Assembly: GCA_910587955.1 (NCBI GenBank) | Contig: CAJUNN010000018.1 | Coordinates: 1-49,570, forward strand | From: an uncultured Lachnospiraceae bacterium | GTDB lineage: Bacteria > Bacillota > Clostridia > Lachnospirales > Lachnospiraceae | Direction: 5' to 3' | Length of the DNA: 49,570 bases | Part shown: positions 17,270 through 26,294 of the stretch, piece by piece | Numbering within the stretch: position 1 is the first letter of the stretch | Layout: each line of letters begins with the position of its first letter | The notes under the pieces: generated by a model | Told to the model about the DNA's origin: nothing | The model's input: the letters and a program-made list of their open reading frames with translations, nothing else | Database searches by the model: none | Position numbers and translations under genes: made by a program

Positions 17270-18949
17270 TTAAACCACGCTCTTTCCGCCGGAAATCTTA
17301 TGGAATACCAGCAGGCACAGGATGGTTGCCAAAGTCAGTATGGTAGACAAGGCTGCCGCCTGCCCGTAAGCATCATTGTTCACGCAGTTGAAGATGGCTA
17401 CCGGAATGGTAACTGTCTTTCCCGTATACAGGATCAAGGTAGCACTCAGGGTATTGATCACGCTGATCAGGCTGAGAACCGCACCGGAAACCACCCCGGG
17501 AATCATTAAGGGTACTGTGGTCTTAAAGAAAGTCTTCATAGGCGGGACGCTCAAGCTGATAGATGCCTCCTCCACGGACTTATCAATCTGGTACAGAATG
17601 CCTACACTGGAACGCATGGTATAAGGCAGTTTCCGTATGACAAAGGATAAGATAATAATCCACATGCTGCCGGTGAGAATCACCGGTCCCTGGTTAAAGG
17701 AAACCGTTAAACAGATACCGAGAACCGCTCCCGGAATCACATAGGGGAACATAAGAAGCAAGTCAATCAGGTTTGCCGTAAATCCCTTTCTGCGCACAAT
17801 CAAATAGGAACCCAGAAGCCCCAGAAATACAATGATAGCCAAAGCGATAAAACCAAATAAAAAGGTGTTGGTAATACTCTGGCCCAGCTTGTTCAGCACA
17901 TTCCGGTAGCTGTCCAGGCTAAACCCGGATACAAAGATCGGCCCGTTCGTCTTCAGAAAAGACTGAATGGTCACTGTAATCTGCGGAAGTACAGACAGGA
18001 AAGATACGAAGAATACCACTGCCGTTGCCAGGATTTTCTTGGGCCGGGGAAGTTCCACCACCTTAGGCGGACGCAGGCTGGTCATATTATAACTCTTGCT
18101 GTCCACAAACCGCTTCTGTACAAAGAGCACTGCCAGGGCAATGACAATGATAATAACACTCAGGGCGCTTGCAAAGCTGGTATCCGTTCCCACTTCATTT
18201 AAGAACTCTTTATAAATAATAACAGGAAGGGTATTGTATCCCTCTCCAATCAGACGGGGCGTACCGAAATCTGCCAGAGCCGTCATAAATACCATCAGCG
18301 CAGCGGAGAGTATGGTGGGCGTAATCACCGGAAAAGTCACCTTCATAATACGCCGGATTCCTGATACCCCCAGATTCTCACTGGCCTCCTCCAAAGACGC
18401 ATCGATGCTGCCCAGAGCTCCCGAAACATAGAGATATACCATGGGATACAGCTTCAAGGTAAACACCAGGACAATTCCCTTGAATCCGTAAATCTCGCCC
18501 AACTGGATGCCCACAGACGCCAGCAGCTTGGTGATAAAGCCTGCACGGCCAAGAAGGGTAATCCATGCGTATGCGCCGATGAAGGGCGGGGAAAGCATGG
18601 ACAGTACTACCATTACATAAATCACCCGTTTCAGATACAGGTTAAAGCGGGTTCCAAGATAGGCCAGCGGAACCCCCAGGCAAGTGGCCAGTATGGTGAC
18701 AACTGTACTGATAAGCAGGCTGTTCCGCAGCGCTTCTTTATAATAACGCTTCTCAAAAAACTTCATGTAATTTTCCAGGGTAAAAGCATTGGTCTCCCCA
18801 TTGTGAAAACTCTGGACAATCAAATTCAAAAACGGATATACAATGAACAGCAGGCATACAATCAGAATCAACAAACTGGTAATGGTCCAGAAGTTGAACT
18901 TATCCATATGCAGACGCTCATACAATTTTTTCTTATTTGTTTTTTCCAT
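17270..18949 (-). CDS. Fused double permease, FbpB/AfuB-type ABC transporter
   Basis: Single 559-residue protein holding two permease domains in tandem, as in ferric-iron (FbpB) and hexose-phosphate (AfuB) importers. Two EAA coupling loops are visible: EEASENLGVSGIRRIMKVTF (near 195) and EEASISLSVPPMKTFFKTT (near 485). About 12 membrane helices are expected. The gene follows the ATPase gene by 16 bases and is the last of its operon. Despite common annotation as an iron transporter, the companion two-component system makes a sugar-phosphate or other organophosphate cargo at least as likely. Confidence 0.88.
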   Translation of the reverse strand: MEKTNKKKLYERLHMDKFNFWTITSLLILIVCLLFIVYPFLNLIVQSFHNGETNAFTLENYMKFFEKRYYKEALRNSLLISTVVTILATCLGVPLAYLGTRFNLYLKRVIYVMVVLSMLSPPFIGAYAWITLLGRAGFITKLLASVGIQLGEIYGFKGIVLVFTLKLYPMVYLYVSGALGSIDASLEEASENLGVSGIRRIMKVTFPVITPTILSAALMVFMTALADFGTPRLIGEGYNTLPVIIYKEFLNEVGTDTSFASALSVIIIVIALAVLFVQKRFVDSKSYNMTSLRPPKVVELPRPKKILATAVVFFVSFLSVLPQITVTIQSFLKTNGPIFVSGFSLDSYRNVLNKLGQSITNTFLFGFIALAIIVFLGLLGSYLIVRRKGFTANLIDLLLMFPYVIPGAVLGICLTVSFNQGPVILTGSMWIIILSFVIRKLPYTMRSSVGILYQIDKSVEEASISLSVPPMKTFFKTTVPLMIPGVVSGAVLSLISVINTLSATLILYTGKTVTIPVAIFNCVNNDAYGQAAALSTILTLATILCLLVFHKISGGKSVV

Positions 18950-18965
18950 CTCCGGCTCCTTTCCC

Positions 18966-20039
18966 TTAGATCATAAGAGACTGCTCTGTCTGGGCGTCAA
19001 AGATGCTAATCCGGTTTTCCATTAGATTCAGGCTGACCCGATCACCGGCTCTGCGGACGGTATCCATCCGATCCGTGTATTCATTGATTTCTATGATCTG
19101 CTTGTTTTCCAGTTCAATCTCATAGTTCATAAAGTCGCCCAGGAAGGTGGCCAGTGTGATCGTTCCCGGAATCTCTCCTTCCCTGGGTTCTCCCAGAAGC
19201 ACATACTCCGGACGGATAGAAACCTTCACAGCACCCTCAAAGTCCGGATCCATCGGGAGTTTCAGCTTTTTCCTGCCAAGGACTGTCACTTCTCCTGCCT
19301 TTGCCGTTCCATCCAGAAAGCTGGAGGTTCCGATAAAGTTGGCCACAAACATATTGGAAGGCCTGGTATAAATTTCCCTGGGTTCTCCCACCTGCTCCAC
19401 TTTTCCGTCATGGATAACCGCAATCCGATCAGAAATCGATAAGGCCTCCTCCTGATCATGGGTTACATAAATAGTCGTAATGTTTAACTGTTTCTGAATC
19501 TTCTTAATCCCCGTGCGCATGGTCACACGCAGCTTGGCGTCCAGGTTGCACAAAGGCTCATCCATCAAGAGCACATCCGGGTGAATCACGATGGCCCGGG
19601 CCAGGGCCACTCTCTGCTGCTGTCCGCCGGAGAGCTGGCTGGGCATCCGGTCCTTCAGATTGTCAATCTGCATCATCTTCATGGCTTCCATGGTCCGGTT
19701 TTCCAGCTCCTGCCCTTTTACTTTCCTGGCCCGCAGTCCGTATGCCACGTTTTCCTGCACCGTCATATGGGGGAAGATGGCATAATTCTGAAACACCATT
19801 CCGATATTACGCCTATCTGCCGGAATGTGGTTGATCATATTCTCGTTAAAATAAATAGCTCCGTCATCAATGGGATTAAACCCTGCAATCATCCGAAGCA
19901 ATGTCGTCTTGCCGCATCCCGATGGGCCCAGAAGAGTGAAGAATTCTCCCTCATTGATATCCAGGCTGATATGGTCACAGGCCTTAAAATCCCCGTATAC
20001 TTTTGTAGCTCCCTCAATTTTTACTCTCTGACTACTCAT
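18966..20039 (-). CDS. FbpC/PotA-type ABC transporter ATP-binding protein
   Basis: ATPase for the adjacent double permease. The 357-residue protein has Walker A GPSGCGKTT, signature LSGGQQQRVALARAI, Walker B VLLMDEP with LCNLDAKLR, and a C-terminal TOBE-like regulatory domain (from about 240; SIRPEYVLLG). The ATG at 20039 (MSSQRVKIEG) follows GGAGGG by six bases; the frame stays open 19 codons further upstream but across a hairpin and without family similarity. Confidence 0.9.
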   Translation of the reverse strand: MSSQRVKIEGATKVYGDFKACDHISLDINEGEFFTLLGPSGCGKTTLLRMIAGFNPIDDGAIYFNENMINHIPADRRNIGMVFQNYAIFPHMTVQENVAYGLRARKVKGQELENRTMEAMKMMQIDNLKDRMPSQLSGGQQQRVALARAIVIHPDVLLMDEPLCNLDAKLRVTMRTGIKKIQKQLNITTIYVTHDQEEALSISDRIAVIHDGKVEQVGEPREIYTRPSNMFVANFIGTSSFLDGTAKAGEVTVLGRKKLKLPMDPDFEGAVKVSIRPEYVLLGEPREGEIPGTITLATFLGDFMNYEIELENKQIIEINEYTDRMDTVRRAGDRVSLNLMENRISIFDAQTEQSLMI

Positions 20040-20059
20040 TCTTTTCCCTCCAACTAGAA

Positions 20060-20087
20060 AAGGGACGGCGTCCAGGCGCCGCCCCTT
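20060..20087 (-). terminator. GC-rich hairpin between binding-protein and ATPase genes
   Basis: An 11-bp stem (20077-20087 with 20060-20070, one G-U pair on the minus-strand RNA) with a 6-base loop, followed by UUUUC. Probably a partial terminator or mRNA-stabilising hairpin that keeps binding-protein levels above those of the ATPase and permease. Confidence 0.6.
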
Positions 20088-20102
20088 CCATCTCAAACTC
20101 TT

Positions 20103-21194
20103 TTATCTTGTGATAAAATCATTCCATTTCTCATTAAACTCTTCTGTATGGGAAGAAGTCCAGTCAATGTCCATGTCTACAAAAGCAATGTTCTCCCATG
20201 CTTCCATGGTATCCGGATCTTCAACGTCCGTACGAACGGAACGGCGGTTCAGTGCGCCAAGCTGGGACTGTACTTCCTTGCCGCTCAGATAGTCGATAAA
20301 CAGCTGGGCACTCTTGGGGTTCTTGCAGTCCTTAACAATGGCGCAGCCGGAAGGACTGGAGGACGTACCCTCTTCGGGATATACAATGGCAATGCTGGCG
20401 CCGGACTCCATGTAGCGGAGCGCTGCTTCCTCATAGGTCAGGCCGATCAGGTACTCGCCGTCCGCCACTCCCTTGTACACGCCTGAGGAAGAGCTGATTA
20501 CCTTGCCGTCCAGATTTTCAACCAGTTTCTCTATAAACTCATAACCCTTGCCGTCATCCGTACCGTAAGCCAAAATGATGGACATAATGCAGGCAAATGC
20601 GGAAGAAGATGCCGTGGGATCTGCGTTCGCAATCTTTCCTTTATATTTCTCATCCAGCAAATCCGCCCACTTGGTGGGAGCTTCATCCTCAGGAATCAGA
20701 TCCGTGTTGTAAACCATAACCATGGGGCCCATGTCAAATCCGGTGTAATATCCGTTGGGATCCACTGCCTCCGGTTTCAGGCTTGCCGCTTCCGAACTGG
20801 TATAGGGCTGAAGCAGATCCTGGTTTGCACGGTAGGTGTCAATGACGCCGCCCCATACAACATCACCCTGGGGATTTCCTGCCTCGGCTTTGATCCGCGC
20901 AAACAGGGAGGAGGTTCCATCCTGCACCAGGCTTACCTTAATGCCTGTCTGCTCCTCAAACTCCTGGATAATGGGATCCGCCCACTCCGTAGAGTTGGAA
21001 TAATACAGGGTCAGTTCTCCGGTATCCTCCAGTTCTCCTTCGGCTGCAGGCTCTTCGCCCTCCGGCGCCGCTGTGTCTCCGCCTTCGCTCTCCGCAGGTG
21101 CCGGTGCCTCTGCAGGTGTTTCCTTCTTGCCGCAGGCAGCCAGCGAACTCATGGCTACCACAAGCGCCATTACAATGGCAATTCTTCTTTTCAT
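20103..21194 (-). CDS. FbpA/AfuA-type substrate-binding lipoprotein
   Basis: Extracellular binding protein, first gene of the ABC operon. The 363-residue precursor has a signal peptide ending in lipobox LAAC (Cys21) and a ~40-residue acidic Ala/Pro/Glu linker. The mature domain starts ELTLYYSNSTEWADPIIQEFEEQTGIKV, the family pattern of iron/sugar-phosphate binding proteins. GGVIDTYRANQDLLQPY and the YNTDLIPEDEAPTKWADL region are also typical. I cannot see the paired tyrosines of ferric-binding FbpA clearly, and AfuA and HptA of this family bind hexose phosphates. Cargo is left open. Confidence 0.87.
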   Translation of the reverse strand: MKRRIAIVMALVVAMSSLAACGKKETPAEAPAPAESEGGDTAAPEGEEPAAEGELEDTGELTLYYSNSTEWADPIIQEFEEQTGIKVSLVQDGTSSLFARIKAEAGNPQGDVVWGGVIDTYRANQDLLQPYTSSEAASLKPEAVDPNGYYTGFDMGPMVMVYNTDLIPEDEAPTKWADLLDEKYKGKIANADPTASSSAFACIMSIILAYGTDDGKGYEFIEKLVENLDGKVISSSSGVYKGVADGEYLIGLTYEEAALRYMESGASIAIVYPEEGTSSSPSGCAIVKDCKNPKSAQLFIDYLSGKEVQSQLGALNRRSVRTDVEDPDTMEAWENIAFVDMDIDWTSSHTEEFNEKWNDFITR

Positions 21195-21443
21195 ACTTTA
21201 TCCCTCCATCTTTTTTATACTGAACCGGACGGAATCTCCCCATCCGGTACGTATTCTTCTCTCGCTTCTTTATTTCCCATTTTTGTCGTATCTGCCGGAC
21301 GCTTTCTTTTTTACTCCGGTATTAACCGTCATTTTGTTTAGAATCTATAGATATTTTATCTCTTTTTTATGCAGTTTACAGTGTGACAATGCCGCAAAAT
21401 AGGGTGGTAAAACGGCACTTTAAAGGCCTTTTTCGCTTTCCGG
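21195..21443 (-). other. Intergenic region upstream of the FbpA-like gene
   Basis: No gene found. It holds the operon leader with a stem ACCGGA (21224-21229) / TCCGGT (21243-21248) near the ribosome site. Upstream is AT-rich DNA with possible -10 boxes but no good -35, which fits activator-dependent transcription by the YesN-like regulator. Confidence 0.45.
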
Positions 21444-21480
21444 CGCAAAAAACGGAGCTGCTGCGCTTTGCAGCAACTCC
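21444..21480 (-). terminator. Intrinsic terminator of asnB
   Basis: On the minus strand, an 11-bp stem (21470-21480 with 21454-21464, one mismatch/wobble) and 5-base loop are followed by GTTTTTTGC. It starts 24 bases after the asnB stop. Confidence 0.88.
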
Positions 21481-21504
21481 GCATGTTTCAAATCTTCTTT
21501 TCTC

Positions 21505-23358
21505 TCAAGCCTGTCTGCAGAAATAAACGTCATACCACACGCAGAACGCATATACCGTCCATATCTTCCGGCTGTTATCGGCTTTTCCGTTCTTGTGATC
21601 ATCCAGAAGCTTCAAAAGTTTATCCTGATAAAAATATTTCCCTGCCGTCTCCCCGGCAAACACCTTCCGGATCTTCTCATAGCCGCCCTTCTCCTCCCGC
21701 ATCCACACGCGGATGGGAATGGGAAAGCCAAGCTTGGGCCGGGCGCTGGTCTCCGGATCCAGATAACGCTTAGCCGCCTGGCGGAGAACATACTTGGTTG
21801 TTCCTTTGCATTGTTTCAAATCTGCCGGAAGATGACGGGCAGACTCAAAAAGCACCCGGTCCAGAAACGGCACCCGCACCTCCAGGGAATTGGCCATGCT
21901 CATACGGTCTGCTTTCTGGAGAATATCACCCGGCAGCCAGCGGCGCAGGTCTATCTCCTGCATCCGGTCTTCATCCGCCATTCCTTTCGTCCGCTTGTAA
22001 TCCCCGGCCAGAAAATCCTGGGGGCTCACCGCGTCAGTGGTATGTTTCAGAATCTGACGCCGCTCCTCATAGGAGAAAATATTGGCATTGCCAATAAAGC
22101 GCTCTTCTATGGTTTTGCTGCCCCGGATCAGGAACTGCCTTCCTTTCATCTTGGGCAGATGGAGGGCCAGTTTCGCCAAGGCCGCCCGGAGCCCCTTGGG
22201 CAGGCGCTGATACCCCCTTAAGGAGCCTGGTTCACAGTAAATCCGGTATCCGCCGAAAAATTCGTCAGAACCTTCCCCGGACATTACCACTTTTACATCT
22301 TTGGCCGCCTCTTTGGAGAGAAAATACAGGGCTACGGCTGACGGATCCGCCAGCGGCTCGTCCATATAATACAGGACCTTGGGAACTGCTTCCCAGAACT
22401 CCTGCTCCTGAATCTCCCGCCCTTTGTGGGAAAGACCGCAGCGCTCAGCCGTCCGGCGGGCAAAGTCAATCTCGCTGTATCTGCTCCCCTCATGGCTGAA
22501 TCCTACCGTGTAAGCCCGGGTTCCCTCGAACTCCGCCGCTATCATGCTGGAGTCCACTCCTCCGGACAGAAAGGTTCCGATCTCCACATCCGCAATATTA
22601 TGTGCCCGGACAGAATCCTTCATCAGATCGTCCACTTCCCGGATCCAGTCTTCCTCGCTCTTTCCCTTTTCAGGCTGCAGCTCCGGCTCGAAATATCTCT
22701 GAATATCCAGAGTTCCCTCGTCTACCCGGTAGCGCAGGAAGCATCCCGGATCCAAACGGTAAACTCCCTTGAAAAAGCTTTCCTCCAGACCGGAATACTG
22801 AAAAGAAAGGTAATGCTCCAGAGCCTCCTCATTAAGCTCCGGCTGATATTCCGGATATTTCAAGATACTTTTAATCTCCGAAGCAAAGACCAGGTTTCCG
22901 GCCGCCAGTGTATAAAAAAACGGTTTAATGCCAAAAAAATCCCGGGCTCCAAATGCTTCCTTCTTGCGGACATCCCAGATTAAAAAAGCGAACATGCCGC
23001 GCAGCCGGCCCAGCATCTCTTCTCCCCACTGCTCATAGCCGTGAAGCAGCACCTCCGTATCGGCGCGGGTCTTGAACACGTGCCCTGCTGCCAAAAGCTC
23101 CTCCCGCAGTTCCTGATAATTGTAGATCTCGCCGTTAAAGACTACGATCTTGTCTCCGGTCTCGTTCTCCATGGGCTGTGCACCCGTGTCCAAATCAATA
23201 ATGCTCAAACGCCGGAATCCAAGAGCCGCATCCGCAGACAGCCAGCTGCCCCCGTCGTCCGGGCCGCGATGGCGAATGGCTTCCTTCATATCCTCCAGGA
23301 TCCCCTCCCGATCCAGCTCGTTCCTGCTCTTTCCTATAAATCCGCAAATGCCGCACAT
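21505..23358 (-). CDS. asnB: Asparagine synthetase, glutamine-hydrolysing
   Basis: Makes asparagine from aspartate, ATP and glutamine. The 617-residue protein begins MCGICGFIG, so Cys2 becomes the N-terminal nucleophile of the glutaminase domain. GPDDGG and the NGEIYNYQELR segment follow. The synthetase half has the PP-loop LSGGVDSSMIAA (about 262-273) and SGEGSDEFFGGYRIY. The ATG at 23358 has GGAGG eight bases upstream; the longer reading frame upstream would bury the nucleophile and is rejected. It stands alone between a promoter with a large dyad and its own terminator. Confidence 0.95.
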   Translation of the reverse strand: MCGICGFIGKSRNELDREGILEDMKEAIRHRGPDDGGSWLSADAALGFRRLSIIDLDTGAQPMENETGDKIVVFNGEIYNYQELREELLAAGHVFKTRADTEVLLHGYEQWGEEMLGRLRGMFAFLIWDVRKKEAFGARDFFGIKPFFYTLAAGNLVFASEIKSILKYPEYQPELNEEALEHYLSFQYSGLEESFFKGVYRLDPGCFLRYRVDEGTLDIQRYFEPELQPEKGKSEEDWIREVDDLMKDSVRAHNIADVEIGTFLSGGVDSSMIAAEFEGTRAYTVGFSHEGSRYSEIDFARRTAERCGLSHKGREIQEQEFWEAVPKVLYYMDEPLADPSAVALYFLSKEAAKDVKVVMSGEGSDEFFGGYRIYCEPGSLRGYQRLPKGLRAALAKLALHLPKMKGRQFLIRGSKTIEERFIGNANIFSYEERRQILKHTTDAVSPQDFLAGDYKRTKGMADEDRMQEIDLRRWLPGDILQKADRMSMANSLEVRVPFLDRVLFESARHLPADLKQCKGTTKYVLRQAAKRYLDPETSARPKLGFPIPIRVWMREEKGGYEKIRKVFAGETAGKYFYQDKLLKLLDDHKNGKADNSRKIWTVYAFCVWYDVYFCRQA

Positions 23359-23473
23359 AACTGCAACCTCCATGTACTTTCTAATTCCCGCACACCCAAA
23401 ACAGACATTCGTTCTTCCTGTCGGCAGGCACTGCGGGAGCATCTATCTTTCTATCTAGTTTTCCCGAAATAAA

Positions 23474-23520
23474 AAATATGCTATACACGCAGTATAGCAT
23501 ATTTATAAATCAGTTGTAAA
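23474..23520 (-). promoter_or_regulatory. asnB promoter with 13-bp dyad
   Basis: TTTACA (23515-23520), 18-base spacer, TATACT (23491-23496) with extended -10 TGC. A perfect 13-bp inverted repeat (23474-23486 / 23492-23504, 5-base centre) overlaps the -10 and start region. It could be an operator. Because a T-rich run follows on the minus strand, it could instead be the terminator of the upstream acetyltransferase gene. Confidence 0.6.
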
Positions 23521-23616
23521 TAAGGAGTAAATCAGGCTATTCATTATTGATGCAGGATTGCAATACATTCAGCATCTACTGGGTTTTCCGCTGTAAATTC
23601 CGTCATCTCTAAATAA

Positions 23617-24216
23617 TCATTTCCGCGAAAATCCTTCCCTATACTTCCTGTCATCCTCTTTGGAAATCTCCCGTATTACCCGGCAGGGATTTCCTCCTGC
23701 CAAAACACCGGGGGGAATATCTCTGGTCACAATGCTTCCGGCGGCGATGACGCTGTCGTCTCCAATAGTCACGCCTCCCATGATTTTGACACCGCCCCCG
23801 ATCCACACATTGTTCCCGATCCGGATAGGCCAGGCATACTCAAGCCCTGCATTCCGGGTCTCTGTGTCAAAGGGATGGCCGGCCGCATAAAGGCCGCAAT
23901 CCGGGGCAAACATTACATTATCCCCGATTTCAATCTGGTTCCCAGCCAAAATAATAAAATTGTAGTTGGAATAGAAATTCTCACCGATGCTGACCCGCTC
24001 CCAGAAATCACAGTGGAAGGGCTGCTCAATCAGGAACTTCTTCCCCGTCTTTTTAAAATTTTTCCGTACAATCTCTTCCCGCTCCGCAATCTGGGAGGGG
24101 CGCAGGGAATTGTAATCAAAGCTCAGCTCCTGGCTTCTCTTCCGGCCTTTGTCAATCTCCGGATCCTGCTTTGCGTCATACAATATCCCAGCCTCTGCTT
24201 TTTCCCACTCAGTCAT
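23617..24216 (-). CDS. Maltose/galactoside O-acetyltransferase family (left-handed beta-helix)
   Basis: Acetyl-CoA-dependent sugar acetyltransferase of the Maa/LacA/NodL type. The 199-residue protein starts MTEWEKAEAGILYDA and ends in hexapeptide repeats (IEIGDNVMFAPDC, IGNNVWIGGGVKIMGGVTIGDDS, VIAAGSIVTRDIPPG). The catalytic His is in AAGHPFD. The ATG at 24216 has AGGAGAG just upstream; the frame extends upstream without family similarity. It lies 80 bases past the creatininase gene on the same strand and could be the tail of that cluster or a separate unit. Confidence 0.92.
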   Translation of the reverse strand: MTEWEKAEAGILYDAKQDPEIDKGRKRSQELSFDYNSLRPSQIAEREEIVRKNFKKTGKKFLIEQPFHCDFWERVSIGENFYSNYNFIILAGNQIEIGDNVMFAPDCGLYAAGHPFDTETRNAGLEYAWPIRIGNNVWIGGGVKIMGGVTIGDDSVIAAGSIVTRDIPPGVLAGGNPCRVIREISKEDDRKYREGFSRK

Positions 24217-24264
24217 AATCTCTCCTATTCCAGTCCCGCAATTTTTCAGACAGCACACTCTCTT

Positions 24265-24283
24265 TAGAAAGAGTTCCGGCCGC
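24265..24283. repeat. Short dispersed repeat, copy near creatininase
   Basis: TAGAAAGAGTTCCGGCCGC, identical over 19 bases to 26778-26796 and nearly so to 26884-26902. Here it forms part of a CTCTTT/AAAGAG dyad just downstream of the creatininase stop. Confidence 0.7.
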
Positions 24284-24296
24284 CTAAACATGCGTT

Positions 24297-25034
24297 CTAA
24301 ACGATAATCTTGTCCAGCGTCTCCAGCGCACAGCGGACCATGTGCTGCCCCAGCTCCATACTGGTTTCCACAGAGTTTATTGCAAACCACTCGGTATTCT
24401 GCCTGGTTCGCTCCAAATCCACATGATCCGGGTACAAGGCATACATAAGGCTGGATTCAAATTTCCCTGCATGGTCGAAACCGCCGCACTTATGCTGGGC
24501 CTCTGCGGAGAGCAGGGGAATCACCTTAATGTACGAGAACGGGTCATCCCCGGAGCCCAGGTTTTCATAGTAATCGGCGTAGTCATTGCTGCCCCACCAG
24601 CCCTTTCCTCTGGTATCCTCCATATATTCCATAATCACTTTCTTGGCCGCCTTATGGCAGGCCAGGGTCATAGGCATCAATCCTGCTTCTTCCGTCTGGT
24701 GATGGGCGATGCAGTAGATATTTTTTACGCCGCCGTAAACCATAGACTTTAAGATACAATAAATATAGCTCTCATAGACATCCACGTCAACATGAATTGT
24801 TCCGCTTTCAGGTCCCGCCACTGCGTAACTGGCCACCCCATACCAAATGGGCGGACACACCACCATCTCTTTCGTTTTCTCCAGCTCCCTCAGCACCCCG
24901 GTAATCACCATGGTATCCGTGCCGCAGCTAGCATGCAGCGCATGGTATTCAATGGTTCCTATGGGTATGATAAACGGTACTTTCCGATTCTTGGCATCTT
25001 CCAGTTCCTGGAAGAACATATCAACCATCTGCAT
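24297..25034 (-). CDS. Creatininase-family amidohydrolase
   Basis: Predicted metal-dependent amidohydrolase acting on a cyclic amide or C-N bond. The 245 residues include IPIGTIEYHALHASCGTDT (23-41), matching the creatininase P(V/I)GSxEQHGPHLPLGTDT pattern. Metal-ligand positions Glu29, His31 and Asp40 are kept. DHAGKFESSLM near 190-200 matches the HAGxxETS motif. The central NGHGGN motif is replaced by AHHQTEE, a notable divergence. ATG at 25034 with AGGAGG seven bases before. It is adjacent to a creatinase-like M24 gene and at the end of a ribose-type ABC operon. True creatinine use is possible, but many family members act on other substrates. Confidence 0.82.
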   Translation of the reverse strand: MQMVDMFFQELEDAKNRKVPFIIPIGTIEYHALHASCGTDTMVITGVLRELEKTKEMVVCPPIWYGVASYAVAGPESGTIHVDVDVYESYIYCILKSMVYGGVKNIYCIAHHQTEEAGLMPMTLACHKAAKKVIMEYMEDTRGKGWWGSNDYADYYENLGSGDDPFSYIKVIPLLSAEAQHKCGGFDHAGKFESSLMYALYPDHVDLERTRQNTEWFAINSVETSMELGQHMVRCALETLDKIIV

Positions 25035-25057
25035 TGCGCATCCTCCTTATACTTTAC

Positions 25058-25090
25058 GCCATGCAAAGCTCGATTCCGCCGCTGCATGGC
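25058..25090 (-). repeat. Intercistronic inverted repeat, M24/creatininase
   Basis: Perfect 8-bp dyad GCCATGCA (25058-25065) / TGCATGGC (25083-25090) between the two genes; no U-tract, so likely an mRNA hairpin rather than a terminator. Confidence 0.55.
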
Positions 25091-25100
25091 TGATCTATGC

Positions 25101-26279
25101 TTAAAATTCCAGTTCGTACAGTTTCCCAATCTCCGGGCACATAGACGCACAGCCATCCTCGGTAACAGCAATTCCCTTCTCCCAGCGGACTCCAAAAGTA
25201 TCTGTGGAGATAAAGGTATCGATCTGGAAGGTCATGTTCGTCTGCAGCGCATAGCCGGAACTGGTTTCTACCCAGGGGGCTTCCACTTCTATCATGCCGG
25301 TTCCATGCAGAGGTCCGTACACAAAATTGTCCTTAAATCCGTTATCTACATAATACTGGTAAAATTCCTTTGCAATATCCGCCGCCCATACACCTGCTTT
25401 CACTTGCTTCTGGGTCCAGCGGTGCGCCTCCAGACCGAACATAACTACATCCCTGCGGCGTCCTTCCAGCTTGCCCAGAACAATGGGATAACCAATGGCT
25501 GCCGAATAACCGTCAATCTTTGCGGAAAGATTGAGCTGAACAATATCTCCTTTCTCAAACTTCCGGTAGCTGGAGCGGGAAATTGCATGGCGGGTAGATG
25601 CCTCCGAGAATACATACATGGGAAGTCCTTCATACTCCGCACCGTTCTCATAGATTACCCTCTGGGCCACGCCGACCATCTGCAGTTCCGTCATGCCCGG
25701 ACGTATTTCTTTGATGACCTGCTGGGTTGCCAGCTCCGCAATGCGGTAACCCTCTGTCAGACAGTTAATCTCATTTGCAGTCTTAATGGACCGCAGTTCT
25801 ACCATAATATGATCCGCACGCACAATCTCCGCCTCCGGAAATGCCTCCTTGATGGCTTCCATAATCACAACGGAAGTATCAAGATAGCTGGCCACCCCGA
25901 TGCGCAGTTTTTTTCCTGTGATCCCCAAGGAACGGAATACATCCTGATAGGTATCTGCCTGAAGTTCGGGATATGCAGGATCCGCGCCTTCCCTGTATGC
26001 TTTGAGAACGAAAATTTTCTCAATTTTAGAGCGATCCGCTCCAAATTCCTTGCTCTCCGGCCCCACCATCAGCGCCGCCTCTCCTGTAGGAGCAATCACA
26101 ACCCCGCTGCGCTCAAACAAAGACCAATAGCCGGAAAAATAGCGCGCATTGGCATAATCCGCCTCATTGGAATTGACAATCAGGGCATCCAGCCCTTCTC
26201 TCTGAATGATTTTTGCCGCCCTCTGGGCTCTCTCTTTGTACTCGTGATCCGGAATCCGGATTGATCCGTGTTCTGCCAT
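25101..26279 (-). CDS. M24 pita-bread family protein, creatinase-like, metal ligands missing
   Basis: 392 residues with the creatinase N-terminal domain (1-165) and the pita-bread M24 fold. Dinuclear M24 peptidases use Asp, Asp, His, Glu, Glu as metal ligands. Here the first Asp position reads Asn250 (QLNLSAKIDGYSAA), the second Asp is lost (SAAIGY), His325 is kept (LHGTGM), the first Glu is Asp354 (FQIDTF) and Glu367 is kept. Creatinase itself is a metal-free M24 enzyme with a catalytic His, and His231 (STRHAISR) sits at the matching place. So a hydrolase of C-N bonds, not a classical aminopeptidase, is likely. AGGAGG precedes the ATG; creatininase-family gene follows 66 bases on. Confidence 0.82.
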   Translation of the reverse strand: MAEHGSIRIPDHEYKERAQRAAKIIQREGLDALIVNSNEADYANARYFSGYWSLFERSGVVIAPTGEAALMVGPESKEFGADRSKIEKIFVLKAYREGADPAYPELQADTYQDVFRSLGITGKKLRIGVASYLDTSVVIMEAIKEAFPEAEIVRADHIMVELRSIKTANEINCLTEGYRIAELATQQVIKEIRPGMTELQMVGVAQRVIYENGAEYEGLPMYVFSEASTRHAISRSSYRKFEKGDIVQLNLSAKIDGYSAAIGYPIVLGKLEGRRRDVVMFGLEAHRWTQKQVKAGVWAADIAKEFYQYYVDNGFKDNFVYGPLHGTGMIEVEAPWVETSSGYALQTNMTFQIDTFISTDTFGVRWEKGIAVTEDGCASMCPEIGKLYELEF

Positions 26280-26294
26280 AGTTTAACCTCCTAT

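Noticed and set aside
17270..21194. Confident call as ferric iron transporter
   Set aside because: Family similarity alone does not separate iron from sugar-phosphate importers, and the two-component neighbour favours the latter.
23359..23442. Longer N-terminus for asparagine synthetase
   Set aside because: The enzyme needs Cys2 exposed after Met removal; the upstream extension would block it, and the SD is right before the MCGICG start.
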